Positions 1-7,700 of a stretch of 32,650 nucleotides of DNA are shown one piece after another. The first letter of the stretch is position 1, and each line of letters begins with the position of its first letter. Source of the stretch: a virus; IMG/VR virus record IMGVR_UViG_3300017917_000250, positions 1 through 32,650 of that record; one strand, given 5' to 3'. The notes under the pieces were generated by a model, which worked only from the letters and a program-made list of their open reading frames with translations, searched no databases and was not told where the DNA came from. A program made the position numbers and the translations under genes.

Positions 1-778
1 AAAACTCTAATGCTTTATCTGAATTGATTTCTGTTAAACCGTGACCTGAAAGAGTATTGTCAAGGACATAATCTTTTCCCGAACCAGGACCGCCGGCCAG
101 AAAGACCGCTTTAAAGATGCCCTTATCATGGACACCTTCTGTGAGATATTCTTCAAATACACCATCAATATCTTCTTTTACACCCATGCTCTTACGAACA
201 TCATGGTATAATTCTTTTGCGTGGTGTTCTGCCACATGACCAGGAATTCCTTTACTAAACTCTTTGAAATTGCCAGAAGTAGCATGACCTCTCATCTTAG
301 AGGCGGACATACCTTCTGTGCCCTCAGCATCAGGATCCCGCTGACCAGCTGAATGAACTTTGATGTGTTTGAAATTGAATAATGCACCCTCATGTGTTCC
401 ATTATACTTGTGTAGTGTTTTGTGATATTCACTTACACGGTCGGAACCAGCAACCATATGTAAATGGGTTACACCTTGTTTGTGTAATTTTGCTGCTTGG
501 GTGAGAAAATTAGGATGTTCTTTATCAGACACCGATAAGTTGGTGTCCGGAAAGAATCGTCTTGCGTGTTTGAGTTTGTCTTTAGCGGAGAGTGGATTTT
601 TAGACTTGTCTTGTGAGTGAGATAGAACCACATGGTGTGAACCACCAACTTTATTGGCCACCTCTTTGACCTTATCTACCAACTTGGCATGACCAGTTGT
701 TGGTGGATTCATACGGCCAAAAGCCAATACTGCGTGTTTTTCTTTACCAGATTCTTCTAAAAATTGTCTAAATTTCAT
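1..778 (-). CDS. Bifunctional nucleotidyltransferase / P-loop protein with capsid-targeting-like N-terminus (partial)
   Basis: The frame stays open from ATG at 778 to the left edge (259 codons seen), so the C-terminus is missing. Residues 18-30 read LAFGRMNPPTTGH. This is the TxGH signature of HIGH-type nucleotidyltransferases (NMN adenylyltransferase and cytidylyltransferase class), and SASKMR near 158-163 fits the downstream ISxTxxR-type motif. A second domain starts near 222 with a P-loop, GGPGSGKD (229-236), so a kinase-like domain is fused behind the transferase. The first ten residues, MKFRQFLEES, match the T4 capsid-targeting pattern with a gp21-type L-x-E cleavage site. An AGAGG ribosome site lies about 5 bases before the ATG, and a TATAAATA late-promoter motif lies upstream at 812-819. 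The nucleotide substrate cannot be read from sequence; NAD salvage or sugar-nucleotide synthesis are possibilities. Confidence 0.8.
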   Translation of the reverse strand, partial: MKFRQFLEESGKEKHAVLAFGRMNPPTTGHAKLVDKVKEVANKVGGSHHVVLSHSQDKSKNPLSAKDKLKHARRFFPDTNLSVSDKEHPNFLTQAAKLHKQGVTHLHMVAGSDRVSEYHKTLHKYNGTHEGALFNFKHIKVHSAGQRDPDAEGTEGMSASKMRGHATSGNFKEFSKGIPGHVAEHHAKELYHDVRKSMGVKEDIDGVFEEYLTEGVHDKGIFKAVFLAGGPGSGKDYVLDNTLSGHGLTEINSDKALEF

Positions 779-811
779 CTCCGCCTCTACAGCGATACTA
801 TAATTATATTC

Positions 812-819
812 TATTTATA
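812..819 (-). promoter_or_regulatory. T4-type late promoter (TATAAATA)
   Basis: On the minus strand this reads exactly TATAAATA, the T4 late-promoter -10 octamer used by the gp55 sigma factor with the gp45 clamp. It sits in the 46-base gap between the stop of the 2OG oxygenase gene and the ATG at 778. Initiation about 7 bases downstream would give a leader of roughly 25-30 bases. No convincing -35 accompanies it, as expected for a late promoter. Late expression fits the proposed capsid loading of the downstream product. Confidence 0.65.
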
Positions 820-824
820 TAAAA

Positions 825-1604
825 TTATGTTCTATATGTACCAGCTGAAGTCTTGGAACTAGACCTTTTCTTAATCAATTCTAGTATTTCTTTATCATTT
901 GCCTGTTCTTTATGTGGTGCAAATAAGGCTCTATCGTGTTGCTCAACACCAACACGGGGTTCAGACAAATAGTAGATAGCTAATGATTTACGATAGACAC
1001 CCTCAGGACAGGCAATCTCATCTGGAAGTCCATGCCATGAGTTTTGTGTTGTGTCAAACAGAACTGCACGATTAAATTTATTGTAAACTTTTTGGACACA
1101 TTCTTTTGGAAGATTTTTTTCTTCATCATGCGACCATAATTCTAAACCACCACCCCATTCAGGTTGCCAATCTGGTGTCATGTAAATAATAATATTGCAA
1201 CGGCGTTCTAAACCCATTTTTGGGTGAATAGAATAGTCTTTGTGCATATTGAGTTTGCCGCCTCTGCCGTGCATATGCCAACCACCCCCGTGCATACCAT
1301 AATCGGCAACAAGATTGGAGATGCCAGTTATCTTTCTAATCTTCTCTACGAACTCTGGTGTGTTCAAGTATGAGAAAACTTGATAGGTAGTCTTTGGAAA
1401 CAAATCCCAATGTGGTGTGAGTTTCTTCTTCTCAATTGGATTATTATACACCGACCAGATATTTGGGTCATTATAATCAGGGAATTCTGCCGATAGTTTC
1501 AAGGCAGTTTCATCATCAAAAAAGTTATCAATAACTACATGACGAAATGGTTTACCCTCATTCCATTCTTTATTCAGTTTTTCGTAATCAAATTCATTAA
1601 TCAT
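825..1604 (-). CDS. 2OG-Fe(II) oxygenase family protein
   Basis: This 259-aa protein has the double-stranded beta-helix iron site of 2-oxoglutarate/Fe(II) dioxygenases. H121-x-D123 lies in NMHKDYS, the distal histidine is H191 in SWHGLP, and R205 in YRKSLAIYYL is the likely 2-oxoglutarate anchor. The glycine-rich run before the HxD (MHGGGWHMHGRGG) and EWGGGLELW between the ligands are typical of the prolyl-hydroxylase-like branch. It is the last gene of the sugar island and overlaps the preceding gene by ATGA. That position suggests a hydroxylation step on a surface sugar or its precursor, but protein hydroxylation is equally possible. It is unrelated in detail to the second oxygenase at 14133-14696. 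Confidence 0.85.
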   Translation of the reverse strand: MINEFDYEKLNKEWNEGKPFRHVVIDNFFDDETALKLSAEFPDYNDPNIWSVYNNPIEKKKLTPHWDLFPKTTYQVFSYLNTPEFVEKIRKITGISNLVADYGMHGGGWHMHGRGGKLNMHKDYSIHPKMGLERRCNIIIYMTPDWQPEWGGGLELWSHDEEKNLPKECVQKVYNKFNRAVLFDTTQNSWHGLPDEIACPEGVYRKSLAIYYLSEPRVGVEQHDRALFAPHKEQANDKEILELIKKRSSSKTSAGTYRT

Positions 1605-2251
1605 TTTGGAAATTTCTTTATCGTTATATGTCGGTTCAAAACATTGTGTAATGAGAATAGTCTTTCCATCACAAATGAGAAGTTTGGTATCACATGGCCG
1701 TTATACATTCTACCATCCTCATATATGTATCTTCTCATTTCAGCATCTTCTTCAGAATACTTTAGACATAGGTCAAAAAAGTCCAATATACTTGTCCAAA
1801 ATTTATTGTTGCCTATGTAATAATTACAAGTACCAAAATCTTCTGGTTGATATTTGAAATGTTCTGCTGGTTCTGTGATGCCTAGTTTCGGAAATAGTTT
1901 ATTAGCATATTTCAACATACCTGAATGCCAGATATCACCTTGCACCCATAAGTTTGGAAATTGATTTGCTAAATGTGAAAATGGGTCAAAATGATAACAG
2001 TCGTAACCAGGATTTTGTAAGACCCATTCTTTGAATTCGTGTGCTGAGATTCCTGTTTTCTCATGCCAACGCCATGACATTAAACCCCAATGAGCATCCG
2101 ATTCTCTGTGTTCCGCATACAGTTTTTTCCACATTGGATATTCACGCAAATGTGGTGCTTCATTGACTGTATTATCGTATGGTATAAAATTTGGGTCTAA
2201 TTTTGAAAGTTGATTGTTGTCGTAATATGCTTGATATATCTGTAAATTCAT
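1601..2251 (-). CDS. Unknown protein of polysaccharide-cluster type
   Basis: A 216-aa protein beginning MNLQIYQAYYDNNQLSKLDPNFIPYD. I recall a recurring family in capsule and O-antigen clusters with the same opening (IYQ-YY, then DPGFIPLDN, then a YG-F/LSW-KT block), here followed by HWGLMSWRWHEKTG (residues 54-67). I know of no established reaction. No signal peptide or membrane segment is visible. It overlaps both neighbours by ATGA, so it is translated as part of the island. A transferase role on the same glycan is plausible but is inferred only from context. Confidence 0.7.
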   Translation of the reverse strand: MNLQIYQAYYDNNQLSKLDPNFIPYDNTVNEAPHLREYPMWKKLYAEHRESDAHWGLMSWRWHEKTGISAHEFKEWVLQNPGYDCYHFDPFSHLANQFPNLWVQGDIWHSGMLKYANKLFPKLGITEPAEHFKYQPEDFGTCNYYIGNNKFWTSILDFFDLCLKYSEEDAEMRRYIYEDGRMYNGHVIPNFSFVMERLFSLHNVLNRHITIKKFPK

Positions 2252-3084
2252 CTTACCATATCTTCAATGATTGATTGCATATCATACTTAGGTTGATATC
2301 CCAATTCTCGTAACTTATCATTCTTCATCCACATACTACGAACTTGAACTGTTTTATGAAATTGTGGTATATCAATATTGTTTAGTTTACCCTCACCACC
2401 AATCAATTCTTTGGCATATTCAATCATATCTTTGAATAACATTGGTTGTCCATTACCAACATTATAAATTGTATTCAAAGAACCCTTTTGTATAATCAAC
2501 ATGATTGCTGTTGCTACATCATTAACATGGATGTAATCACGGTATAAGTTTCCGCCTTCATAAACATTCACATCATGGCCGAGTTTCAATTCGTTTATCA
2601 TGTGTTGTAAAGCATTCTTTTGTAATGATGCTTTTGTGTCACCGTGACCAGCAACATTAGCTAACCTAAGAATACGATATTTGATGCCAAAGGTTTCACA
2701 ATATGAAATTAAGAGTTGTTCAGCACATCGTTTGGTGATAGAGTAAAATCCTGTTGGATAACAATTTGATTCTTCTGTTGCAGGCATTTCTGTGTCACCA
2801 TAGACAAACCAAGAACTGATAAAATTAAATGTCAGTTTCTTTTCTTTACATTGTTCCAAAACTCTCATCAATGTCGTAAGGTTAGTTTCAATGTCAATGT
2901 ATGGGTCTGTTTTTACATTGTAATTAGTTACAGTAGAAATCAAATACACCAATTCATCAGTATCTTCATCTACTGTATAATCTTCACGAGCATTGGCTTT
3001 ACACACAACACCATCTGTAAAAAATGCTTTATTACCAAAAGCAGAACCTACGAATCCTCTGCCACCAAATAATTGAATTTTCAT
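2248..3084 (-). CDS. NAD(P)-dependent sugar epimerase/reductase (extended SDR)
   Basis: A 278-aa extended short-chain dehydrogenase. The N-terminal Rossmann motif is GGRGFVGS (7-14), and the catalytic pair is Y114-x3-K118 in YSITK, with SS at 90-91 (FISSW) supplying the serine. The C-terminal half carries YRDYIHVNDVA and NVGNGQP, typical of nucleotide-sugar epimerases and reductases. The length is close to the CDP-paratose/abequose synthases that act after RfbH in dideoxysugar pathways. With an RfbH-like gene two genes upstream, a 4-keto reductase is attractive, but a simple 4-epimerase cannot be excluded. An AAGG ribosome site precedes the ATG, and ATGA overlaps join it to both neighbours. 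Confidence 0.85.
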   Translation of the reverse strand: MKIQLFGGRGFVGSAFGNKAFFTDGVVCKANAREDYTVDEDTDELVYLISTVTNYNVKTDPYIDIETNLTTLMRVLEQCKEKKLTFNFISSWFVYGDTEMPATEESNCYPTGFYSITKRCAEQLLISYCETFGIKYRILRLANVAGHGDTKASLQKNALQHMINELKLGHDVNVYEGGNLYRDYIHVNDVATAIMLIIQKGSLNTIYNVGNGQPMLFKDMIEYAKELIGGEGKLNNIDIPQFHKTVQVRSMWMKNDKLRELGYQPKYDMQSIIEDMVR

Positions 3085-3266
3085 AGTGCCTTTTTCAAAT
3101 TCTCAATTTCAGTTGATGATAAAAACAAGTCAAAAGAACTTGTATCAACAACTTTACCATCTTTCAGAAACTCTCTCCGGAACACCACTTGATAGGTGTC
3201 CTCAGGTTTCTTTTGTCGGTTGACTTCTACAACCAACTGATAATTTTCACCTTGTGCTACTACCAT
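3081..3266 (-). CDS. Small hypothetical protein (61 aa)
   Basis: A 61-aa soluble protein, rich in charged residues and predicted mostly beta, ending in a short helix. A strong AAGGAG ribosome site lies about 9 bases before the ATG, within the 3' end of the RfbH-like gene. It overlaps that gene by 20 bases and the next gene by ATGA. The ribosome site and the coupled overlaps support translation. I recognise no family, and the location suggests a sugar-island accessory protein only by position. Confidence 0.65.
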   Translation of the reverse strand: MVVAQGENYQLVVEVNRQKKPEDTYQVVFRREFLKDGKVVDTSSFDLFLSSTEIENLKKAL

Positions 3267-4539
3267 TTTTCAATACTCCTTCAATATAATCAAACACTTT
3301 ATCATTCCAAAACGGAGGACATCCCAATAAAAATACATGAGATAATGCTTTGTTTGCTAATGGATACTTAGATGAATCATCCAAATGCTTAAAACCTGGA
3401 TGCAATAAAATATTACCAGCAAAATAGTTTCTTGTCTGAATACGATTTGATTCAAACATGGCTACCAATGTTTCTTTTTGGTGTTGTGTTTCACAAATTA
3501 CTGGAACACCAAACCAAGATGGGTCGGCTTTTGGTAATGTGTCGGCAACACGAACATTCAAATACTTTTTCAATAACTTTTCCAATCTAACTTTATGTTC
3601 TCTGCGTTTAGCATCAATAAAGTCCACTTTACCGAGTTGTGCCATACCAATTGCACCTTGCATATCAAGTGGTTTTAGATTGTAACCTGCATATGCAAAG
3701 ACATATTTGTGGTCAATAATTCCATCATAGTTGTCCAACCATCTATCAAATCTGTTACCACAAGTTCCGTTACATAACATATTGTTAGAACCAACACAGT
3801 AACAATCACGACCCCACCAACTGAATGAACGGACAACATCAATAAGTTTTTCATCGTTTGATGAAACCATACCACCTTCACCAGTTGACATATGATGTGC
3901 TGGATAGAATGATGTTGACCAACAGTAATACATATCTGTTAGTAACTTTCCATCCCACTTGGTGCCTAGTGAATCACAGTTATCACCAATTAAAACAAGA
4001 TTGTTAGCCAAACACAATTCTTTAATTTTGTCCATGTCAGGCGGATTGGCAAGAACAGGTGACACGATGATTGCTTTAGTTCTTGTTGTTATTTTTTCTG
4101 CAATTTTATCCACATCAAAGTTTAATGTGTCAAACTCAATATCAATGAATACTGGCTTAAGATTGTTCTGCATCAATGGTGCAATTGTGGTTGGGAAACC
4201 AACAGGTGATACAATTACTTCATCACCATCTTCCCAACCCAAATGTTTCTTTACACCAGCAACCATTACTAGATTGGCGGATGAACCAGAGTTTACCATG
4301 TGTGATTTCTTCACATTGTATTTCTTTGAGAACTTCATTTGGAATTGTTCTACTTTTTCACCAGCAGGTAACCATTTACCTGTCAATAATGACTTTAGTG
4401 CTGCTTCAAGTTCTTCGTGGTCCCATAATTGACCAGAATACATTACAGGGTCTTTTGCTGGGTCAAAGTTAGCATAGTCTTGCTGATACTTTGGTTTAGC
4501 TTGTTTTGCTAATTGTGTAATCAAAATATTATCGTTCAT
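3247..4539 (-). CDS. rfbH: RfbH/E1-like CDP-4-keto-6-deoxyglucose 3-dehydratase (PMP, 2Fe-2S)
   Basis: A 430-aa member of the DegT/DnrJ/EryC1/StrS fold. Instead of the PLP-binding lysine, the active-site loop reads SFYPAHHMSTGEGG with H215-H216. That is the substitution that marks the 3-dehydratases RfbH (DdhC, E1) and ColD. Cysteines at 188, 246, 248 and 256 have the spacing C-x57-C-x-C-x7-C, which I recall as the E1 [2Fe-2S] motif; C260 is an alternative fourth ligand. The iron-sulfur motif favours RfbH over ColD. The enzyme removes the 3-OH of CDP-4-keto-6-deoxyglucose using PMP, and electrons come from a ferredoxin-type reductase (E3) that is not in this window. The start is the ATG at 4539, overlapping the previous stop as TGATG, rather than a TTG one codon earlier. 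Confidence 0.88.
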   Translation of the reverse strand: MNDNILITQLAKQAKPKYQQDYANFDPAKDPVMYSGQLWDHEELEAALKSLLTGKWLPAGEKVEQFQMKFSKKYNVKKSHMVNSGSSANLVMVAGVKKHLGWEDGDEVIVSPVGFPTTIAPLMQNNLKPVFIDIEFDTLNFDVDKIAEKITTRTKAIIVSPVLANPPDMDKIKELCLANNLVLIGDNCDSLGTKWDGKLLTDMYYCWSTSFYPAHHMSTGEGGMVSSNDEKLIDVVRSFSWWGRDCYCVGSNNMLCNGTCGNRFDRWLDNYDGIIDHKYVFAYAGYNLKPLDMQGAIGMAQLGKVDFIDAKRREHKVRLEKLLKKYLNVRVADTLPKADPSWFGVPVICETQHQKETLVAMFESNRIQTRNYFAGNILLHPGFKHLDDSSKYPLANKALSHVFLLGCPPFWNDKVFDYIEGVLKNGSSTR

Positions 4540-5255
4540 CAATATACTTCCACTTGTCCATTTCCTGCCAAAACTCCTTGACAGTATAAATTATCAAATT
4601 CTACTACTTTACTTTTATCTATGCAAGCAAAATGTGAGTGTTCTGTGTCTATGTTATACTCACCAATTTTTCTGTATATAACAGGTAAAGTGGCATAGTA
4701 ATCATCAAACAATGACACACAGAAAGAATACATCCTTGTTATATAAAGATGGTCAGCACCAGATGCTTGTTGTTGATGTGGTGGCAACCAAGACGGTATT
4801 CTCTTTTTGAATACATATTTACCAAACAGTTTATCATCTTTATAAACATCAGGATTGAAACCATCAATGATATCTGTTCTTGCTGATAACTTATGGATTC
4901 TACGAACATCAGCCATAGCTTTGCTTAAATGGACATTATTTTTAATTGTGAATAAAGTCTTATGTAACAACATAACTTCAGCTTCAGACTTTTTGCCTTG
5001 TTGAGCAGCTGCCATCAAATCTTGGTCACCAGTGAAAATCAAATTAATATTGGTATATTTTGATAAAGATGTAATTAATTCTGGTTCTAATTCTTTCACA
5101 GAAGTTTCGGCCAACAGAATCAGAGCATCAGGTGCTTTCTCTCTTAATGTTTTTAGGCCATGTAATGTCTGGTCAATCCTTGCTTGAGAATCCACAACAC
5201 CAATGGTTGTATAGATTGCTGATGTTACAATGAATAAATCTTTATTAGGTATCAT
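4539..5255 (-). CDS. Unknown protein in sugar island (238 aa)
   Basis: A 238-aa soluble protein opening with a hydrophobic strand, KDLFIVTSAIY, and a second strand, ALILLAETSV, near 45-54, suggesting an alpha/beta fold. The segment HKLSARTDIIDGF near residue 121-133 recalls the substrate-binding RxD region of glycosyltransferase-like cluster proteins, but no DxD motif is clear. It overlaps the upstream nucleotidyltransferase-HAD gene by ATGA and the downstream rfbH-like gene by one base. I do not recognise the family; a glycosyltransferase-type role is inferred from context only. Confidence 0.65.
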   Translation of the reverse strand: MIPNKDLFIVTSAIYTTIGVVDSQARIDQTLHGLKTLREKAPDALILLAETSVKELEPELITSLSKYTNINLIFTGDQDLMAAAQQGKKSEAEVMLLHKTLFTIKNNVHLSKAMADVRRIHKLSARTDIIDGFNPDVYKDDKLFGKYVFKKRIPSWLPPHQQQASGADHLYITRMYSFCVSLFDDYYATLPVIYRKIGEYNIDTEHSHFACIDKSKVVEFDNLYCQGVLAGNGQVEVY

Positions 5256-6280
5256 AAAAAATCTTTTAAGTTATCACTATCTCTTTTGATGTTGATTGCT
5301 TCTGCTCTTGGAAATGGATTAGCAGTATTATAATCATTAATAAGAATACGATGAGAATTGTTTAGACCCATAATCAATCTACACGCTGAAAATCCTAATT
5401 TAGACAATACCCTTCTTGTCTGTTCTTCATGTGTTACACATCTTGCTGTTGTGAATATAATCTGAGCGCCACTCTTATATAACTCTTGCAATCTCTCAAC
5501 ATTTTCTTTTAGAATAATTGGTTCATCATTATAATTATTCTCACCATATCTTCCTTGAGCTTTGATAATTGTGCCATCAATATCACAGAAGATTACTGGT
5601 TTATTATTGAATTCAAACCAATCTTGTGCAGTACCAACATCAATATAATTACTGACTGGTTTCTCAACAAAGATGTGATTATTCATCAACAACCATTGTA
5701 TCACATGAGATACAAAAACTTCAGGTATATTTTCTGATAGTTTCCTGAAAGTTTCTTTGAATAATTTAGCAGATTCAAATTTATATGCACCAACACAAAA
5801 TGTATCTGATACCACATCTTTTTCTATAATATTGGTAACAATACCTTGGTCATTTGATATAACAAAACTCTTAGAAGATAGTTTCTTTAACACCTCATGT
5901 TCGGCAATATTTGAAACACAAATATAATTGCCTTTTGCATATTCATGGTCAAAAAAGTTATCACAATCTTTAATTAGAATTTCTTTATCACCTTCAATGC
6001 CTGCGGCTTCAATAATTTGATATACAGTATCAGCCGGCCCTTTAGTTCTTTCGTTTAGGATTACAACATTGATTTCAGGTATTTCTTTTGTGATATATTC
6101 GTAAGCATTGAATTGCTCATCATGCTCACGGAGAATACCAATAGTGATATTATACTTGCCAAGATATGGTTTGACGGCATTCTTCAACATCAAATCACCT
6201 TTGTAATCAAACAAAAGGTATTTCGGTTTCATTCCAGGAAATCTAGTGGATAGTCCTGCTGCTGGTACGATTATTTCCAT
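5252..6280 (-). CDS. Sugar-phosphate nucleotidyltransferase fused to HAD phosphatase
   Basis: A two-domain protein of 342 aa. Residues 1-225 are a GT-A-like nucleotidyltransferase of the RmlA/LicC type, with MEIIVPAAGLSTRF at the N-terminus, KPKYLL near 18-23, and a DCD metal pair at 105-107. Residues 229-342 are a HAD domain starting FCDIDGT (nucleophile and acid D233/D235), with TTAR as motif II. An upstream in-frame start at 6466 is possible, but the residues it would add lie wholly inside the kinase gene and look non-coding. The ATG at 6280 places the pyrophosphorylase motif at the very N-terminus and leaves a 10-base overlap, so I chose it. Paired with the APH-type kinase upstream, it probably makes an NDP-activated small alcohol or sugar for surface decoration. 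Confidence 0.85.
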   Translation of the reverse strand: MEIIVPAAGLSTRFPGMKPKYLLFDYKGDLMLKNAVKPYLGKYNITIGILREHDEQFNAYEYITKEIPEINVVILNERTKGPADTVYQIIEAAGIEGDKEILIKDCDNFFDHEYAKGNYICVSNIAEHEVLKKLSSKSFVISNDQGIVTNIIEKDVVSDTFCVGAYKFESAKLFKETFRKLSENIPEVFVSHVIQWLLMNNHIFVEKPVSNYIDVGTAQDWFEFNNKPVIFCDIDGTIIKAQGRYGENNYNDEPIILKENVERLQELYKSGAQIIFTTARCVTHEEQTRRVLSKLGFSACRLIMGLNNSHRILINDYNTANPFPRAEAINIKRDSDNLKDFL

Positions 6281-7017
6281 AGTCTGGTTATCTCTTTCAT
6301 AATAAAATTGTATTCTAGGGAGTCCTTGGGTGCGTGTAGATATACTCTCAATAACATCAGTATTAGAAGATAATCGTTGTTCGCTAGAGGACATAGACGT
6401 AGAAGTTTGTCCTGAATATCTTTCAGTTTCACATCTAGCATCAAGTTTTCTTTTCTTAGAAACCATTTACATTCTAAATCTTGTCTTAGTTTTGCTAAGT
6501 CAAATACCCAAGAATCATATTCAATTGTTACAGCATCAATCAAGTAAAATTTATCATCAACACCATGAATAATATTCTCTAATGTTAAATCACCATGATA
6601 TTCTGATTGAGGTAGATGCTTAGGCAACTTACTAATCAATTCATCTTTGGTGAACGGCAAATCAGTTACAGAATCCATCCATGCTAGTTTCTTATTATAC
6701 ACATTAGTATAATCTTTGTCAACACCCCATTTGGCAAACTTAGTAATAGTTTGGGCAATAAATTGTGTTAGATTTTCAGTTGAATTGGTTTTGAGGTAAG
6801 TTTTCATGTCAAGGCCATGAATATACTCCATGTCTAACACTTCACCTTCTTTGAAATAGATTTGAGGAACATTATACCCTAAATCATATAATGCTCTCAA
6901 TCTTTCATAGTTTCTTTCTACATTACCATTCTTTCTTATGTAAAGTCCATCATCAGATTGCAATAGACAGACTTTACTTCCAGAATAACCATGTAACTCT
7001 TTTAGGATTTTGTCCAT
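6271..7017 (-). CDS. APH/choline-kinase-like phosphotransferase
   Basis: A 248-aa small-molecule kinase of the aminoglycoside phosphotransferase/choline kinase fold. The catalytic loop is HGDLTLENI with H141, D143 and N148, and the metal-binding aspartate is D161 in LIDA. The upstream segment LDMEYIHG (61-68) is the usual hinge between lobes. The order kinase then nucleotidyltransferase-HAD recalls LicA-LicC and the Campylobacter capsule-modification clusters, where a small alcohol or amino compound is phosphorylated and then activated as a nucleotide derivative. The substrate here is not readable. The start overlaps the preceding gene by 16 bases; the ribosome site is weak, so translation is probably coupled. 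Confidence 0.82.
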   Translation of the reverse strand: MDKILKELHGYSGSKVCLLQSDDGLYIRKNGNVERNYERLRALYDLGYNVPQIYFKEGEVLDMEYIHGLDMKTYLKTNSTENLTQFIAQTITKFAKWGVDKDYTNVYNKKLAWMDSVTDLPFTKDELISKLPKHLPQSEYHGDLTLENIIHGVDDKFYLIDAVTIEYDSWVFDLAKLRQDLECKWFLRKENLMLDVKLKDIQDKLLRLCPLANNDYLLILMLLRVYLHAPKDSLEYNFIMKEITRLWK

Positions 7018-7700
7018 TGGTCATAATCTTCTCTAACTAGACTATGCCATGTACCATTGTGTGGTCCTGGTGGAAATGGATTATTCATATTCACATAGAC
7101 TAGTTTTTCACCAATCAAACCATGTTGGTGTAAGTTAGCTTTCATCATTTCTTCACCAATCATTTGAACACCTTGGTCATAGTAGTGATTCAAATAAAGA
7201 TATGTTGACATATATTGGTTCATATTATTTGATGAACTGAAAGCAAATTGGTCATTACCAAAATCTCTTGTTGGGACCATACGACAATTTGGAATATACA
7301 ACTTAGAATTATCCAATTCTGCAAAAGGTATAACTGTATTCAATGCGTAATCAAAACGAGAACGGATTACCCAATCATAAACCTTTTTAGATTGCACTTC
7401 TTCAATTGTTTTCAATTCACAAGAACGATAGATTGAATAGTATGATGCTACTGTAAATCTTGGTGGCCACTTTTGTGGATTTGGTGTATTGGGATACATC
7501 GCATCAAAATTATCTGTCAATGGTTCTTCCACTCGCATCGCAATAGGATTATACATTTGACCAATTTCTTCCAAGTGGTCATTAGTCCATGTATGAATGA
7601 AAACATCCACATCATATTGGTCTAACAGATTTCTTTTGACATACTCGTAGGCTGTTCTAAACCCACGAGGTTGTCCCGCAATACACAGTGCTATTTTCAT
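7002..7700 (-). CDS. Glycosyltransferase-like surface-polysaccharide protein
   Basis: A 232-aa protein whose opening, MKIALCIAGQPRGFR, followed by a DVFIHTW strand, matches a recurring family in capsule and O-antigen clusters (AxxGxxRxF, then D-F-H-W, then a VIRSRFDYAL segment with RxRxD). Members are usually annotated as putative glycosyltransferases without biochemical proof. A start three codons earlier exists, but the ATG at 7700 makes a standard ATGA overlap with the upstream dehydratase gene, so I chose it. There are no membrane segments. It likely acts in the cytoplasm on a nucleotide sugar made by the island. Confidence 0.7.
   Translation of the reverse strand: MKIALCIAGQPRGFRTAYEYVKRNLLDQYDVDVFIHTWTNDHLEEIGQMYNPIAMRVEEPLTDNFDAMYPNTPNPQKWPPRFTVASYYSIYRSCELKTIEEVQSKKVYDWVIRSRFDYALNTVIPFAELDNSKLYIPNCRMVPTRDFGNDQFAFSSSNNMNQYMSTYLYLNHYYDQGVQMIGEEMMKANLHQHGLIGEKLVYVNMNNPFPPGPHNGTWHSLVREDYDQWTKS

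Noticed and set aside
3959-4432. 157-aa plus-strand frame opposite the rfbH-like gene
   Set aside because: It is a shadow of a well-conserved enzyme. The translation is serine/threonine-rich without motifs, and every supported gene in the window is on the minus strand.
6281-6466. N-terminal 62-codon extension of the nucleotidyltransferase-HAD gene
   Set aside because: It lies wholly inside the kinase gene in another frame, is serine-rich without family character, and would place the pyrophosphorylase motif away from its usual N-terminal position.
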